Positions 26,455 through 36,316 of a DNA stretch of 64,000 bases are shown here, one piece after another. Under the pieces are notes generated by a model. That model was not told the origin of the DNA, did no database searches, and saw only the letters and a list, made by a program, of their open reading frames with translations. The position numbers and the translations under genes were made by a program. Each line of letters begins with the position of its first letter. Within the stretch, counting starts at the first letter, position 1. This DNA comes from Synechococcus sp. JA-2-3B'a(2-13) (GTDB lineage: Bacteria > Cyanobacteriota > Cyanobacteriia > Thermostichales > Thermostichaceae), in the NCBI RefSeq assembly GCF_000013225.1, contig NC_007776.1, positions 2,238,501-2,302,500 on the forward strand, in the 5' to 3' direction.

Positions 26455-28470
26455 TTACAGGATAGTGTTGCGGACTGCTGCCGGGATCCCTGAAACTGGC
26501 CGATAGAGTCGAAAGCCGCTGCGGCCATTTTCCTTGACCTGGTAGAGGGCCAAGTCGGCATGGTGCAAAAGGGTGGACACTTCTACGCCGTCTTGGGGGT
26601 AGAGGGCGACGCCGATGCTGCAGGTCACGGAAAGGGAATGGCCCTCGCAGGAGAAGGGAGTTTGGAAGACATCGACAATCCGCTGAGCCAGACGCGCTGC
26701 CACTGTGGAGCTGCCAATTCGGGGCAGCAGCAGGGTAAACTCATCCCCTCCCCAGCGGGCGACGATATCTCCAGGTCGAACGCACTTGGTTAGCCGTTCG
26801 GCTACCCCCTGCAACAGGGCATCGCCGACACTGTGGCCGAAGGTATCGTTAATGTCTTTGAAGTGATCCAAATCCACAAAGAAGAGGGCCAGGCATTCAC
26901 TGTAGTATTGCTGCAGGGTCTGCTGCAGCCGCTCCCGAAAGGATTCGCGGTTCACCAAACCTGTCAGGGCATCATGATGAGCGCGAAACTCCATGTAGGC
27001 TAAGCTCTGCTTTTGGGCGGTGATGTCTTCGCAGATGCCTTCATAGCCGAGGAGATTTCCGGCTTTATCTTTAACCAAACGGGCCTTTTCTCGGACCCAG
27101 ATGATCGAGCCATCCCGCCGCCGCAGCCGGTACTCAAAGCCGCGTACGGATCCCTGCTCCTGCAATAGCCGCACAAATTCCTCCCACTGGCTGGGATCCA
27201 CATAGAGCTGCCGCTTGCCCGCCTCTTTCGCTTCGCGCATCAATTCTTCGGGGGAGCTGTAGCCGCAGATCTGGGCCAGCATCGGGTTGGCGGAGAGATA
27301 CCGACCTGCCGCATCGGTGAAAAAAATGCCCTCTACCGCATTCTCGAAAAAATTGCGATAGCGCTCCTCAGCCTGGCGCAGCTCCTCTTCCACTTGCCGG
27401 CGCTCCGAGATCTCGAGGGCCAGAGACACCAAATCCGCCAGGGATCCGGCGAAGTTTTGCTCTTCCAAGGTCCAGTGGCGAGGGGATCCAATGTGCTCGT
27501 GGCAGAGAACACCCACCATCCGTCCTTCCAGTCGAATGGGGGCATCCAGCATCGAGATCACTCCCATTGCTGTCAGGTAGGAATTGCCGAACTCGGCGGT
27601 GCGGGGATCCGCCACCACTTGGTCGGCAGCAATGGTGCGCTCTTGCTCCAGGGCTTGAAAATAACGGGGATAGTCTTTGGCCCAGATCTCCGCCCCTTGA
27701 GTATGGGATCCCTCGGGGTTGTCTGGGGTGATCTCGAATTGATTGATGCAGCGAATGCTGGAGCGCTCCGACGTGTAGAGCCAGACCCCCACCCGTGCCA
27801 CCCCCAGGGTATGGGCGGCTGTAGTACAAATCTGTTGCAGAGCAGCTTGTAAGTCTCCTTGGCTGAGGGCTTTGTGCCGGGTGAGCTCCATCAGAGCCCG
27901 GTTGTGCTCCAACAGTTGCTTTTGGCTGCGCTGTAGCTGCCACTCCACTTGCTTGCGTGCTGTGATGTCCTGACAGGAGCCGACAATTCGGCTGATTGGC
28001 TTGTTCTCCTCAACTACTGGAGAAAGGGTAACGATTAGAACATGGGTCGACTCTGGGTCGGGAGCGGCAGAGGCCGTTAGGCTCAGCTCAAAGCTCACTT
28101 GCCGGCCATGGCTGAGGCAGTGTTCGGTGTGCAGTTGAATCTGCGCAGCCAGAGAAGGCGGTAGACAACTCTGGAGCTCTTCTCCCTCGATAGGTCGAGA
28201 GGAGAGAAAAAACATCCTGCGAAAGGCCGGGTTACCCACCAAAAACCGACAGCGCGGTTGAGGTGAGCCTCTTTCTGGCTCCGGGGGCAGACACTCAAGG
28301 ACAAACAACCCATCGCTGACGCTCTCGAACATGGTGCGCAGCACAGCCCGTCCCCGAGCCTGTACCGGGCGCCCACGGTACATGACCTGGGGATTCCACA
28401 GATCGGCCCGCGTCAGCGCATCGTAAACGCTGCCAGCCTGGTCTGGCCCAGCAGTCCCCCTTTCAACCAT
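26455..28470 (-). CDS. PAS-GAF-PAS diguanylate cyclase (GGDEF)
   Basis: Sensor that makes cyclic di-GMP. 671 aa. An N-terminal PAS-like region (about 45-170) is followed by a GAF-type domain (about 200-350; CINQFEITPDNPEG and VGVLCHEHIGSPRHW). Next come a PAS/PAC unit (about 365-490; RYRNFFENAVEGIFFTDAAG) and the cyclase domain from about 505. The active site is intact (ARWGGDEFTLLLP). The inhibitory I-site RPGD stands five residues before GGDEF, so product feedback is expected. No EAL domain. The sensed signal is unknown. Confidence 0.94.
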   Translation of the reverse strand: MVERGTAGPDQAGSVYDALTRADLWNPQVMYRGRPVQARGRAVLRTMFESVSDGLFVLECLPPEPERGSPQPRCRFLVGNPAFRRMFFLSSRPIEGEELQSCLPPSLAAQIQLHTEHCLSHGRQVSFELSLTASAAPDPESTHVLIVTLSPVVEENKPISRIVGSCQDITARKQVEWQLQRSQKQLLEHNRALMELTRHKALSQGDLQAALQQICTTAAHTLGVARVGVWLYTSERSSIRCINQFEITPDNPEGSHTQGAEIWAKDYPRYFQALEQERTIAADQVVADPRTAEFGNSYLTAMGVISMLDAPIRLEGRMVGVLCHEHIGSPRHWTLEEQNFAGSLADLVSLALEISERRQVEEELRQAEERYRNFFENAVEGIFFTDAAGRYLSANPMLAQICGYSSPEELMREAKEAGKRQLYVDPSQWEEFVRLLQEQGSVRGFEYRLRRRDGSIIWVREKARLVKDKAGNLLGYEGICEDITAQKQSLAYMEFRAHHDALTGLVNRESFRERLQQTLQQYYSECLALFFVDLDHFKDINDTFGHSVGDALLQGVAERLTKCVRPGDIVARWGGDEFTLLLPRIGSSTVAARLAQRIVDVFQTPFSCEGHSLSVTCSIGVALYPQDGVEVSTLLHHADLALYQVKENGRSGFRLYRPVSGIPAAVRNTIL

Positions 28471-29145
28471 AGGCTAGGAACACCCAGTAGACGCTCGGGC
28501 AACGGGGAGGGCAAGCCGAAAAAAACAGCTATGAATTCACGCTGTCTCTGCCATTCTACGGTCATCCTATGGAATTGTTGGGGGAGTTTGTGTGTCTCTC
28601 GATACAAAAGATCCCCGGGCTGGCACGGGCTTTCGGGTGCTCCGGAGGGGATATTCTTTGAAGCAACTCTTGAGGTTAATTAAAAGAATTATTAAAAAGC
28701 CTGTCCTGCCGACGTGAAGGGCTATGCGTCGCCGTTTTCAAGGTTAAACCGCTTCTGGCTCCCGAACTTGTTCTACCCGTACATCGACACGCTTGGGAAG
28801 GAACCAGGCTCCTATTAGTTAGAACTGCTCTCATTAGAAAGAACCTCAGCTAGCCCTGGAAAAGGGATCCCTGCCAGACCCAGGATGGCTAATTCCGCGG
28901 GCGTGGGATCCCCGATGCATCCAAGGCAAGAGAGGAAGACTGATGGATACAACTCCACCACTCAACCGAGTAACAGCATAGCTCTATTGAGATTAGCTTT
29001 CAATAGCGTGCCGGTAAAGTAGGGATCCTCTTTGATAAAGACTTGCATTAAGCTTGAGGAGTCTGGTAGAGTGCTTACCCAAGTAGCAATTGCTAAAGAT
29101 TTGCAGTTAAGTCTTCTCAGGAGAACAAGCTGCGGAGTGGCAAGC
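28471..29145. other. 675-bp region without a recognised gene
   Basis: Gap between the GGDEF gene and a small hypothetical gene. It contains an A+T-rich patch (about 28670-28705), two GGGATCCC-type palindromes near 28866 and 28908, and no convincing coding frame or tRNA on either strand. It probably holds the promoters of the two divergent genes. Confidence 0.4.
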
Positions 29146-29505
29146 ATGGCATGGCAACAGGTTCAGGCGGGGGTGTGGTGTAGGCAGTTGGGGCAATTGG
29201 CGCCTCAGTGGTGGTTGGGCTGGAGTCTGGAGCAGGGCTTTCGGCTCTACCGCAAAGAAGTTTCCTCTGCTCTGCCTTCTCTCTCTGCTTTGAGGATTCG
29301 CTACCAAGAGCGAGATGGCTGGCTGGACGTGTTTCTGGGAGAAGCGGAGCAATGTAACCGACGACGGCGCAGCCTTTTGGATCCGGCAGCGCGGGTAGCC
29401 TTGCACTACATGCCGGAAGATTTAGCTCAGATTCAGTCCCTAAAGTGTCCTCACGAGCGCATTCCTCCGCAGCTTTGGCAGCGGCTAACCCAGCAGCCGG
29501 GTTGA
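29146..29505 (+). CDS. Hypothetical protein
   Basis: 119 aa from the ATG at 29146 (MAWQQVQAGVWCRQLGQLAP), with GGAG nine bases upstream. Trp- and Arg-rich, no signal peptide or membrane segment. The middle reads RIRYQERDGWLDVFLGEAEQ and the end contains LHYMPEDLAQIQSLKCPHER. No family recognised. The frame extends upstream to 29032 without a better start. Followed 174 bp later by the lactate dehydrogenase gene on the same strand. Confidence 0.6.
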   Translation: MAWQQVQAGVWCRQLGQLAPQWWLGWSLEQGFRLYRKEVSSALPSLSALRIRYQERDGWLDVFLGEAEQCNRRRRSLLDPAARVALHYMPEDLAQIQSLKCPHERIPPQLWQRLTQQPG

Positions 29506-29679
29506 GGACTGTTGAAGGTTAGAGGGCTATTTATTGTTATTGTTTCAGATGGATCCAGTCCGCTGCGGCAACCGATCCTGCCTCTTCTCGCCTTTCCAGT
29601 TCTTCTGGAGAGCGGTAGCCTGTTTTTTTCTTCCTCTAGGCAGGCTTAAGCTGGAGAACGAAGAGTAGCGGCTGCAGCC

Positions 29680-30672
29680 ATGACTGTTTCTAAGCACCAA
29701 CCCAAGCAGCGCTCCCAGCAGCAGGTCGAGGGGCTGACTTCTCGCCGCCTTTTGAAGGGATCCATCATCGGCGCCGGCCAGGTAGGCATGGCCTGTGCCT
29801 ACTCGATGGTAATCCAGAACACTCTGGATGAGCTGGTCCTTCACGACATCGACCGCAACAAGCTGGAAGGGGAAGTGATGGATCTGGTGCACGGGATCCC
29901 CTTTGTGGAGCCGACGCGGATACGGGCAGGGGAACTGGCGGATTGCGCCGGGTCAGATGTAGTGATTTTAACGGCAGGAGCCAAGCAGCGGCCTGGAGAA
30001 ACCCGTTTGGATTTGGTGCAGCGCAACGTCGAGATCTTCAAAGGCTTGATCCCGGCCTTGATGGCGCATTGCCCTGACACACTCCTTTTGGTGGTGAGCA
30101 ATCCCGTTGACATCATGACTTACGTTTCCCTGAAGTTGTCGGGGTTGCCGGCAGGGCAGGTAATTGGGTCGGGGACGGTTTTGGACACAGCCCGCTTTCG
30201 CTATCTTTTGGCGGAGCGCCTGGGGGTGGATCCGCGTAGCCTGCACGCCTACATCATCGGCGAACATGGAGATAGCGAGGTGGCCGTTTGGAGCAAGGTG
30301 AACATCGCCGGCACCCCGATTGGGGAACTCTCGCCGGACTGGGATCCCGCCTATTTGGGGGATATCTTCGAGCAGGTGCGCAACGCTGCCTACGAGATCA
30401 TCCGTCGCAAAGGGGCCACCAGCTACGCCATCGGGTTAGGGGTGACGCAAATTGTCCAAGCCCTGCTGCGGGATCAACACCGCGTTTTAACCGTGAGCAG
30501 CCTCACCCAAGGGGAGTACGATCTGCCAGAGGTCTGTCTCAGCTTGCCCAGAGTGGTCGGGCGGCAGGGGGTGGAACGCACGCTGGCCATGTCCCTCACC
30601 GAGAGCGAGCGCAAGCAGCTGCACCGCTCGGCCCAGATCTTGCGGCAAGTCATCGACAGCATCCGGTGGTAG
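29680..30672 (+). CDS. ldh: L-lactate dehydrogenase
   Basis: NAD-dependent reduction of pyruvate to L-lactate, the last step of lactate fermentation. 330 aa with a short N-terminal extension. The NAD loop is [14 protein letters not shown]. Substrate specificity points to lactate rather than malate: Q103 in [13 protein letters not shown] is the LDH residue where malate enzymes carry Arg. The catalytic His is in IIGEHGDSE (H196). Fermentation of storage sugar in the dark would suit a cyanobacterium in a mat, but that is inference. Confidence 0.93.
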
Positions 30673-30764
30673 CCTAGATCTCCTGGACTTTTGTCGCTCC
30701 CCTCCAAGCTGGGGGATCCCTTGGTCAGTGGGCGAGGGCCGCAGCTGGCGGCAGGAGGTGGTCT

Positions 30765-31484
30765 ATGGAAGCAGAGGTGCAACAGGGGCAGCAATCGCCT
30801 GAGGGCCAACTGGAGAAGCGCCCCCCTTCTCCGCCTTGGGCCGGGATCCCCTTACAGAGGGGCCTCGGTCACCGGGTACGGCAGCACGTCAATCCCCTGC
30901 AGGCACAGTATCAGCAGCCCGCCCCCCCACCCCATTGGGAACGGGTATACCGGCGGCTGGGGCAGCCCTTTCATCTGGATATCGGCACAGGGAGCGGACG
31001 ATTTCTGCTGCGCATTGCTCAGGAGCAGCCCGACTGGAACTTCCTGGGGGTAGAGATTCGGCAGGCGCTGGTGGAACGGGCCAATGCCTGGCGGGACGAG
31101 CTGGGGCTGGATAACGTCCATTTTCTGTTTGCCAACATCAATGTCTCTTTGCGGCATCTGTTTGCGCCGGGGGATCTCAGCCGGGTGACCATCCTATTTC
31201 CGGATCCCTGGTTCAAAAAGCGCCATCACAAACGGCGGATTGTCCAACCCCAACTGGTGGCAGATCTGGCTCTGCTGCTGCGACCGGGCAGCCCTGTCTT
31301 CCTGCAATCGGATATCCAAGAGGTGGCCGAAGAAATGGCAGCTCGATTTTTAGAGCATCCGCAGTTTTGGGATCCGCACCAGGGGCCTTTGGACTCCAAT
31401 CCCCTCGGCATCCCCACGGAGCGGGAGTGGCAGTGTCTGCAATTGGATCTGCCCATCTATCGCTATTGGCTGGAGCGACGGTGA
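30765..31484 (+). CDS. trmB: tRNA (guanine-N7-)-methyltransferase
   Basis: Methylates G46 of tRNAs. 239 aa, with an N-terminal Gln/Pro-rich tail of about 55 residues. The SAM motif is HLDIGTGSGRFLLRIAQEQ, followed by the family signature FPDPWFKKRHHKRRIVQPQL and a C-terminal EREWQCLQLDLPIYRYWLE. It starts about 90 bp after ldh and ends about 100 bp before the CPBP protease gene on the same strand. Confidence 0.95.
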   Translation: MEAEVQQGQQSPEGQLEKRPPSPPWAGIPLQRGLGHRVRQHVNPLQAQYQQPAPPPHWERVYRRLGQPFHLDIGTGSGRFLLRIAQEQPDWNFLGVEIRQALVERANAWRDELGLDNVHFLFANINVSLRHLFAPGDLSRVTILFPDPWFKKRHHKRRIVQPQLVADLALLLRPGSPVFLQSDIQEVAEEMAARFLEHPQFWDPHQGPLDSNPLGIPTEREWQCLQLDLPIYRYWLERR

Positions 31485-31582
31485 CAACAGGACAAATCCG
31501 TAATGCAGTAATAACAACTCCATTCCGCCAAGACAATACAGAAGATAGGATATAACCCGCTTGAGTTGGATCCGTTGCCGCA

Positions 31583-33166
31583 ATGTCTCACCCTGAAGCC
31601 ACGGCCTTTGCCGACCCCTCCTCTGCTTGGTTTTCTGTTCGCCGTGGGATCCTCAACCTGCTGAGCCTACTGGCCATTTTGATTGTCGGGCTTTCTCTTT
31701 CCAGCAGTTGGTTTCAGCCGCCGCCCCAAACGCAGTTGGATTTGTTGCAAACCGATCTCGCCCTGCAGGCTTCCCGCACCCTCGATGATCCCCGCTATCA
31801 GGATCTGGCACGGGCACTTTTGGGCCAGGATGTGTTCAAGGTGGCCCAAAATCGCTATCAGCAGACTGCCGATAACTACACCGAACGCCTGAAACGTTTA
31901 AAACGGCTGGCCCGTTTAACTCCTGCTGGCGAATCTGAGGCGGCCAGCCCAGAACTGGCCCAATCTCCAGAGGTGGATCCTGCCCTTCTGGCCTCCATGC
32001 AAGATTTGCAGACGGAGCTGGATGCACTGTGGCTGCGCCTTGGCTTGCTCTATGCCTACCAAGAAGATCTGGAGGCCGCTCAGCAGCAATGGCAGCAGAT
32101 CATCGACCTGGAACGTCCCGTGGAGCTGGAATCGAGTCAAAAGAGAGCAGCCCAGGTTCTACAGGGACTGTGGGGAACACCGCGGCGCATCTGGCCAGAA
32201 GCGGAAGTGCAGATCCGCAATCATCTGGATGGCTGGTTTGAGGCGGTGGCCCTGCAACAGCTTTACCGACTGCAGCAGCGCAGCGATAGCCTAAATGCCC
32301 TCAACCAACAGCAGGAAAAATTGGCCTTGGCGGCTCTGTTTCGACTGGCGGTGGTGGGTGGGATTCCCGTGCTGGGGGCGCTGCTGGGGTTGATGCTCTT
32401 GTTGGGCTGGCTGGGCTGGAGCCTTTGGCGCAAACGTCCGCTCCTGGGCCCTGCTTGGGAAGTGCCTTGGCCGGGGATCGGGGCGCAAGCGGTGTTGACC
32501 GGCTGGTTTTTGGGGTTTATTGCCCTCAACGCTTTGGTGCCTCGACTTTACATCATCATCCTCGGCCTGGGGGCACGGCAGCTCAGCCCTTGGCAGCAGG
32601 CGGTAGCCCTGTTTCTCACCTACAATTCCGGCGCTGTGCTGGGGGCAGGGTTATTGTACCGTCTCTTGCACACCTACCCCGGCTGGCAGAGGGTGCTGCA
32701 GGTGCGGTTGTGGGACCCTTGGCTGCTGTGGGGCCTGTGTGGCTACTGGGTGGCCTTGCCTTTGGTGGTGCTGGCAGCGGCACTCTCGCAATTGCTGCTG
32801 CCGCAGGCAGGGGGTGGGAATCCCATTTTGCCCCTGCTGCTGGATAGCCATGGTTGGGGGGCGCGGTTGGTGTTTTTGGCCGTGGTGTCTGTCTGTGCCC
32901 CTGTTTTTGAGGAGGTGCTGTTCCGGGGCTTTTGGCTGCCTACTCTAAGCCGCTACCTGCCTATGGGGGCCGCCATTGTGCTCGGCGCCTTTACCTTTGC
33001 CCTTGCCCACCTCAACCTCTCTGATCTGCTGCCTCTGACCATGCTGGGGGTGGTGCTGGGGGTGGTGTACAGCCACAGCCGCAACCTGCTGGCTCCCATC
33101 CTGCTGCACAGCCTCTGGAATACGGGATCCCTGGTGACGCTGCTGGTGCTAGGGGGTGCGCGTTAA
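31583..33166 (+). CDS. CPBP-family intramembrane glutamic endopeptidase
   Basis: 527 aa, long for the family because of an N-terminal region (1-240) with one membrane helix and a coiled-coil-like, Gln/Leu-rich segment containing DLEAAQQQWQQIIDLERPVE. The C-terminal half holds about seven membrane helices. The active site is VFEEVLFRGFWLP (EExxxR), then FALAHLNLSDLLPL and LLHSLWNTGS, the three conserved CPBP/Abi motifs. Such proteases process membrane-anchored substrates; the soluble N-terminal part may select them. Confidence 0.9.
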   Translation: MSHPEATAFADPSSAWFSVRRGILNLLSLLAILIVGLSLSSSWFQPPPQTQLDLLQTDLALQASRTLDDPRYQDLARALLGQDVFKVAQNRYQQTADNYTERLKRLKRLARLTPAGESEAASPELAQSPEVDPALLASMQDLQTELDALWLRLGLLYAYQEDLEAAQQQWQQIIDLERPVELESSQKRAAQVLQGLWGTPRRIWPEAEVQIRNHLDGWFEAVALQQLYRLQQRSDSLNALNQQQEKLALAALFRLAVVGGIPVLGALLGLMLLLGWLGWSLWRKRPLLGPAWEVPWPGIGAQAVLTGWFLGFIALNALVPRLYIIILGLGARQLSPWQQAVALFLTYNSGAVLGAGLLYRLLHTYPGWQRVLQVRLWDPWLLWGLCGYWVALPLVVLAAALSQLLLPQAGGGNPILPLLLDSHGWGARLVFLAVVSVCAPVFEEVLFRGFWLPTLSRYLPMGAAIVLGAFTFALAHLNLSDLLPLTMLGVVLGVVYSHSRNLLAPILLHSLWNTGSLVTLLVLGGAR

Positions 33167-33178
33167 GGGGGGCTCTGC

Positions 33179-34210
33179 CTACTTTTTCCTGCCGAAGAGG
33201 CGGCTCAAGAACCCGCCGTTGTCCTCCTTACGGGGAGGCGGCACCACTTTCTGAGCCTGTGACGTTTGACGGCTGGCCACTCGCGTTGGCGGGACGGAGT
33301 CCTTGGGGACGGGAACGGGCTGTTGAGTGGTGACTTGCTGCATCCAACGGCGCACTTCTGCCATCAACTCGGCGTTGGCAGGTTCTAGGCGACTGGCTTG
33401 CATAAAGTCTGCTTTGGCCATGCCAGCATTCCCCTGCTTCAGGTGAGCAATGCCCCGGTGCAGGTAGTAGCGGGCCACGTTGGGCTCAGCGCTGATGGCA
33501 AAGTTCAGATACTGCACCGCATCCCGGTATTGCTTGCGCTCGATCATGTCCAAGGCTTGGATAAAGCGGGTTTCCGCAGGGCTGAGCTTGGGAGCCGGAG
33601 GTGGGGTGGGAACGGGCTGAACAGGGGGACGGCTGGGCGGAGCAACGATGGGGGAGGCTGGGATCCCACCCACAGTGGTACGGCTGGGGGAAGGGGTTGG
33701 GATCCCTTGGTAGCCGGCCTTGAGCAACAAATAGGCCAGGTTCAGCTCGCTCAACTGCTCGGTTTTCTCGAGCAGGGTTTCCATGGAGCTGTATTGCTCT
33801 TTGGCCAGCTTCTCCACCCGTCTGACATACTCTTCCTGCCAATGGGGGTGCTCGGCCAAGCCCTTGACGGCTTCCCCAGAGGGCCAAAGATCCGGGGGGG
33901 GCGTCTCCAAAAGGCGTTTGATCCGCATTTTGAGCACAGTTTCGTATTCCCCTCGCTCCCGCTCTTTGGTCAGCACTTCGTTGGCCGGGTTGACCAGCTT
34001 GGCAAAGAGGATGTTGGCGCGCTCTGCACCTTCGGGATCCCCCACAAACCGATCCGGGTGGAGGGCCTTGGCCGCCTGCAGGTAGCCGCGCCGGATCCCC
34101 TTGGAGTCGGCGGTAAGGGGCACGCCTAAGATGGCGAAATGGTCAGTCTCGTAGCGGGCTAGTCCTCGGTTGAGGCGGGGGACATTAGAGTTGGATCCCA
34201 TAGTTGCCAC
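33179..34210 (-). CDS. J-domain protein with TPR repeats
   Basis: 343 aa. Residues about 15-90 form a J domain (DHFAILGVPLTADSKGIRRG, with HPD in ALHPDRFVGDPEG), which normally stimulates Hsp70/DnaK. A Pro-rich linker (PPSRPPVQPVPTPPPAPKLS) separates it from two to three TPR units at residues about 215-300 (YRDAVQYLNFAISAEPNVAR, LHRGIAHLKQGNAGMAKADF). The C-terminus is basic. The 5' end overlaps the 3' end of the upstream solute-binding protein gene by about 50 bp, which suggests coupled expression. ATGs at 34210 and 34201 are both possible starts. Confidence 0.85.
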   Translation of the reverse strand: MATMGSNSNVPRLNRGLARYETDHFAILGVPLTADSKGIRRGYLQAAKALHPDRFVGDPEGAERANILFAKLVNPANEVLTKERERGEYETVLKMRIKRLLETPPPDLWPSGEAVKGLAEHPHWQEEYVRRVEKLAKEQYSSMETLLEKTEQLSELNLAYLLLKAGYQGIPTPSPSRTTVGGIPASPIVAPPSRPPVQPVPTPPPAPKLSPAETRFIQALDMIERKQYRDAVQYLNFAISAEPNVARYYLHRGIAHLKQGNAGMAKADFMQASRLEPANAELMAEVRRWMQQVTTQQPVPVPKDSVPPTRVASRQTSQAQKVVPPPRKEDNGGFLSRLFGRKK

Positions 34211-35151
34211 TTCTCTAAAATCTGCTGCAAGGTTCCGTTTTCGATCAGGCTGGAAATCGCCCCATCCACAGCTTCCTTCAGGGAAGGATGCTGAGAGGAT
34301 ACTACTCCCACCAGAGGCATGGGGAACAGGGGCGGCCCCACCAGGCGCAGCCGGGATCCAGCTTGGCGCAGGTTTAGGGCGGCAACGGGCTGATCGACCA
34401 GCACAGCATCCAACTGGCCAGCCTGTAGCTGAGCAAACAAGCGCTCAGGGTTACTGGTGGCAAAGAGACGAATGGCGTTGCCTCTCCTCTCGTTGTACGC
34501 CTCCAGCAGGGCTGCCCCCGTACTGTTAACTACAATGCCCACTTTGCGGCCAAATAATTGCGACAGTGCTTCAATGGCCGGTTCCTCTGGCCCAGAGGTG
34601 GGGAAGGGATCCCGTACCACCAAGCGCTGCGGGCTGAGATAGTAGGGCCGGGTGGCCAGAAACTGCTCCGGATCCAAGCCCAAAGCTTCCCGCGCTCCCC
34701 AGATCAAGTCCACCTCATCCGCTTGCAAGGCCGCCAACTGCTCGCTCCAGGCCACGTAGATGGGATCCACCTGCACCTGAAGGGTTTGGGCAAGCGCCTC
34801 CAGGATATCCCACTCGAAGCCGGCGTAGGTTTGTCGCTCCAAGTCGGTATAGAGATAGGCCGGCCCCAAACTGGGATCCAAGCCAACTCGAATGCGCCCC
34901 CGGGCCTGGATCTCGGCCCAACGGGAATCGAGGGGCTGTGCCCGCTCGGTGGGGGCGACTTTCCCTTGTGCCGGCTGAGGGTAACCGGGGCCAGCAGTGG
35001 CGACCCCAAGGGCCATTGCTCCCAAGAGGAGAGCCAGGCCGAACTGTGCCGCCCGGCAGCAATGTCGCTGTTTTCTGTGGAGCTTGCTAACCAATCTTCT
35101 ACCTACCCTGCCCGACACGGATGTTTTGTAGTCTTCTTGATTATTCTTCAA
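34159..35151 (-). CDS. Periplasmic solute-binding protein, family 3 (polar amino acid type)
   Basis: 330 aa. A positively charged N-terminus and a hydrophobic segment (FGLALLLGAMALGVATAGPG) form a signal peptide. The mature protein has the SBP_bac_3 pattern: RIRVGLDPSLGPAYLYTD, GFEWDILEALAQTL, LIWGAREALGLDPEQ and GIVVNSTGAALLEAYN. No ABC permease or ATPase gene lies nearby, so it either serves a transporter elsewhere or is a sensor-type domain. Overlaps the J-domain gene at its 3' end. Confidence 0.87.
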   Translation of the reverse strand: MKNNQEDYKTSVSGRVGRRLVSKLHRKQRHCCRAAQFGLALLLGAMALGVATAGPGYPQPAQGKVAPTERAQPLDSRWAEIQARGRIRVGLDPSLGPAYLYTDLERQTYAGFEWDILEALAQTLQVQVDPIYVAWSEQLAALQADEVDLIWGAREALGLDPEQFLATRPYYLSPQRLVVRDPFPTSGPEEPAIEALSQLFGRKVGIVVNSTGAALLEAYNERRGNAIRLFATSNPERLFAQLQAGQLDAVLVDQPVAALNLRQAGSRLRLVGPPLFPMPLVGVVSSQHPSLKEAVDGAISSLIENGTLQQILEKWQLWDPTLMSPASTED

Positions 35152-35203
35152 CTACTTCTGTCTCGAATTCAACTCTTTCAACCGGCAAGCTTTCCCGGTT
35201 TTT

Positions 35204-36040
35204 CTAGGTTGGGTGGGGATCCCGCCGCATGGGAAAGGAGACCGGCAAAGGCTGTACTTGGGCCAATTCTTCTTGCAGAGCAGCGTGTAACCAGCCATTG
35301 CTGGCCAACAGTCGGCCACTGTAAACGTCCACCGGGCTGCCATCATAAGCGGTCACCTTGCCGCCTGCCTCCCGCACCAGAACGATCCCTGCGGCAATGT
35401 CCCAAGGGGAGAGGCCCCGCTCCCAATAGCCATCCAACTGGCCGGTGGCCACATAGGCCAAATCCAGAGCTGCAGATCCGCCGCGCCGCACTCCTTGGGT
35501 GAGATGGGTAAAGTGGCAAAACTCGGCGTAGTTGTTGTCGGGGGTTTCGCGACGATCGTAGGCAAAGCCGGTAACCAGCAGGCTCCGAGACAATTCAGCC
35601 GTTGTGGAGACTCGAATGGGTTGACGGTTGCGGGTGGCCCCCATTCCTTGGACGGCGCGAAACAGATCCCCGCGAAAAACATCACAAACAACCCCCAAAA
35701 CCGGCTCCCGCCCCTGCAGCAAACCAATGGAGACGGCGGCAAAAGGGTAGCCATGGGCAAAGTTGGTGGTGCCATCTAGGGGATCGATCATCCAAGCGTA
35801 GGCACCCTCCGGGGATCCCTGCTGGCCTGATTCCTCGGTCAAGATGACATCTTCGGGGAAGTGCCGCCTCAAGATTTTTAAGATGAGATCCTCGGAAGCG
35901 CGATCCGCCGCCGTCACCAAGTCGCCCGGACGTTTCTCCTCAATGGCAAGGGTGCCTCCCACATAACTGCGCAGCAAAGCCCCTGCCTCCAGGGCAGCTT
36001 CTGTGGCCACATCCAACCGACGCAGCAGGGCCTCTGTCAC
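35204..36040 (-). CDS. Inositol monophosphatase family phosphatase
   Basis: 278 aa. Metal-dependent phosphatase of the IMPase family. The conserved metal sites are present: LTEESG, IDPLDGTTNFAHGYPFAAVS and the distal SPWDIAAGIVLVREAGG. In cyanobacteria this family covers inositol monophosphatase, histidinol phosphatase and related activities, so the substrate is left open. It lies on the minus strand, 52 bp upstream of the solute-binding protein gene. Confidence 0.9.
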   Translation of the reverse strand: MTEALLRRLDVATEAALEAGALLRSYVGGTLAIEEKRPGDLVTAADRASEDLILKILRRHFPEDVILTEESGQQGSPEGAYAWMIDPLDGTTNFAHGYPFAAVSIGLLQGREPVLGVVCDVFRGDLFRAVQGMGATRNRQPIRVSTTAELSRSLLVTGFAYDRRETPDNNYAEFCHFTHLTQGVRRGGSAALDLAYVATGQLDGYWERGLSPWDIAAGIVLVREAGGKVTAYDGSPVDVYSGRLLASNGWLHAALQEELAQVQPLPVSFPMRRDPHPT

Positions 36041-36316
36041 ACCCTCACCTCAAGGTTAAAAACCTGCTACTCAGAATAGCCCGCCTGAGGCTGTGGCTCC
36101 CAAGGGATCCCTGAAAACCAAAATGGGCCCAACCTGAGCCCAAGCCCAGTTTCCGGGGAAAGGGGGTATCTCCAAGGCTGCCTATGGTGTATAGTACAGT
36201 ACACTGGGGCTTGTGGGTTTTCCGGCAGCCCGCCAAGACCAGAGTTCCTTTGAAAGCAGTAGGGTTTTGGGGAACTATAGGTAAGACTTTGAATTTGGAA
36301 AGCCAAGCTGCTGTAG

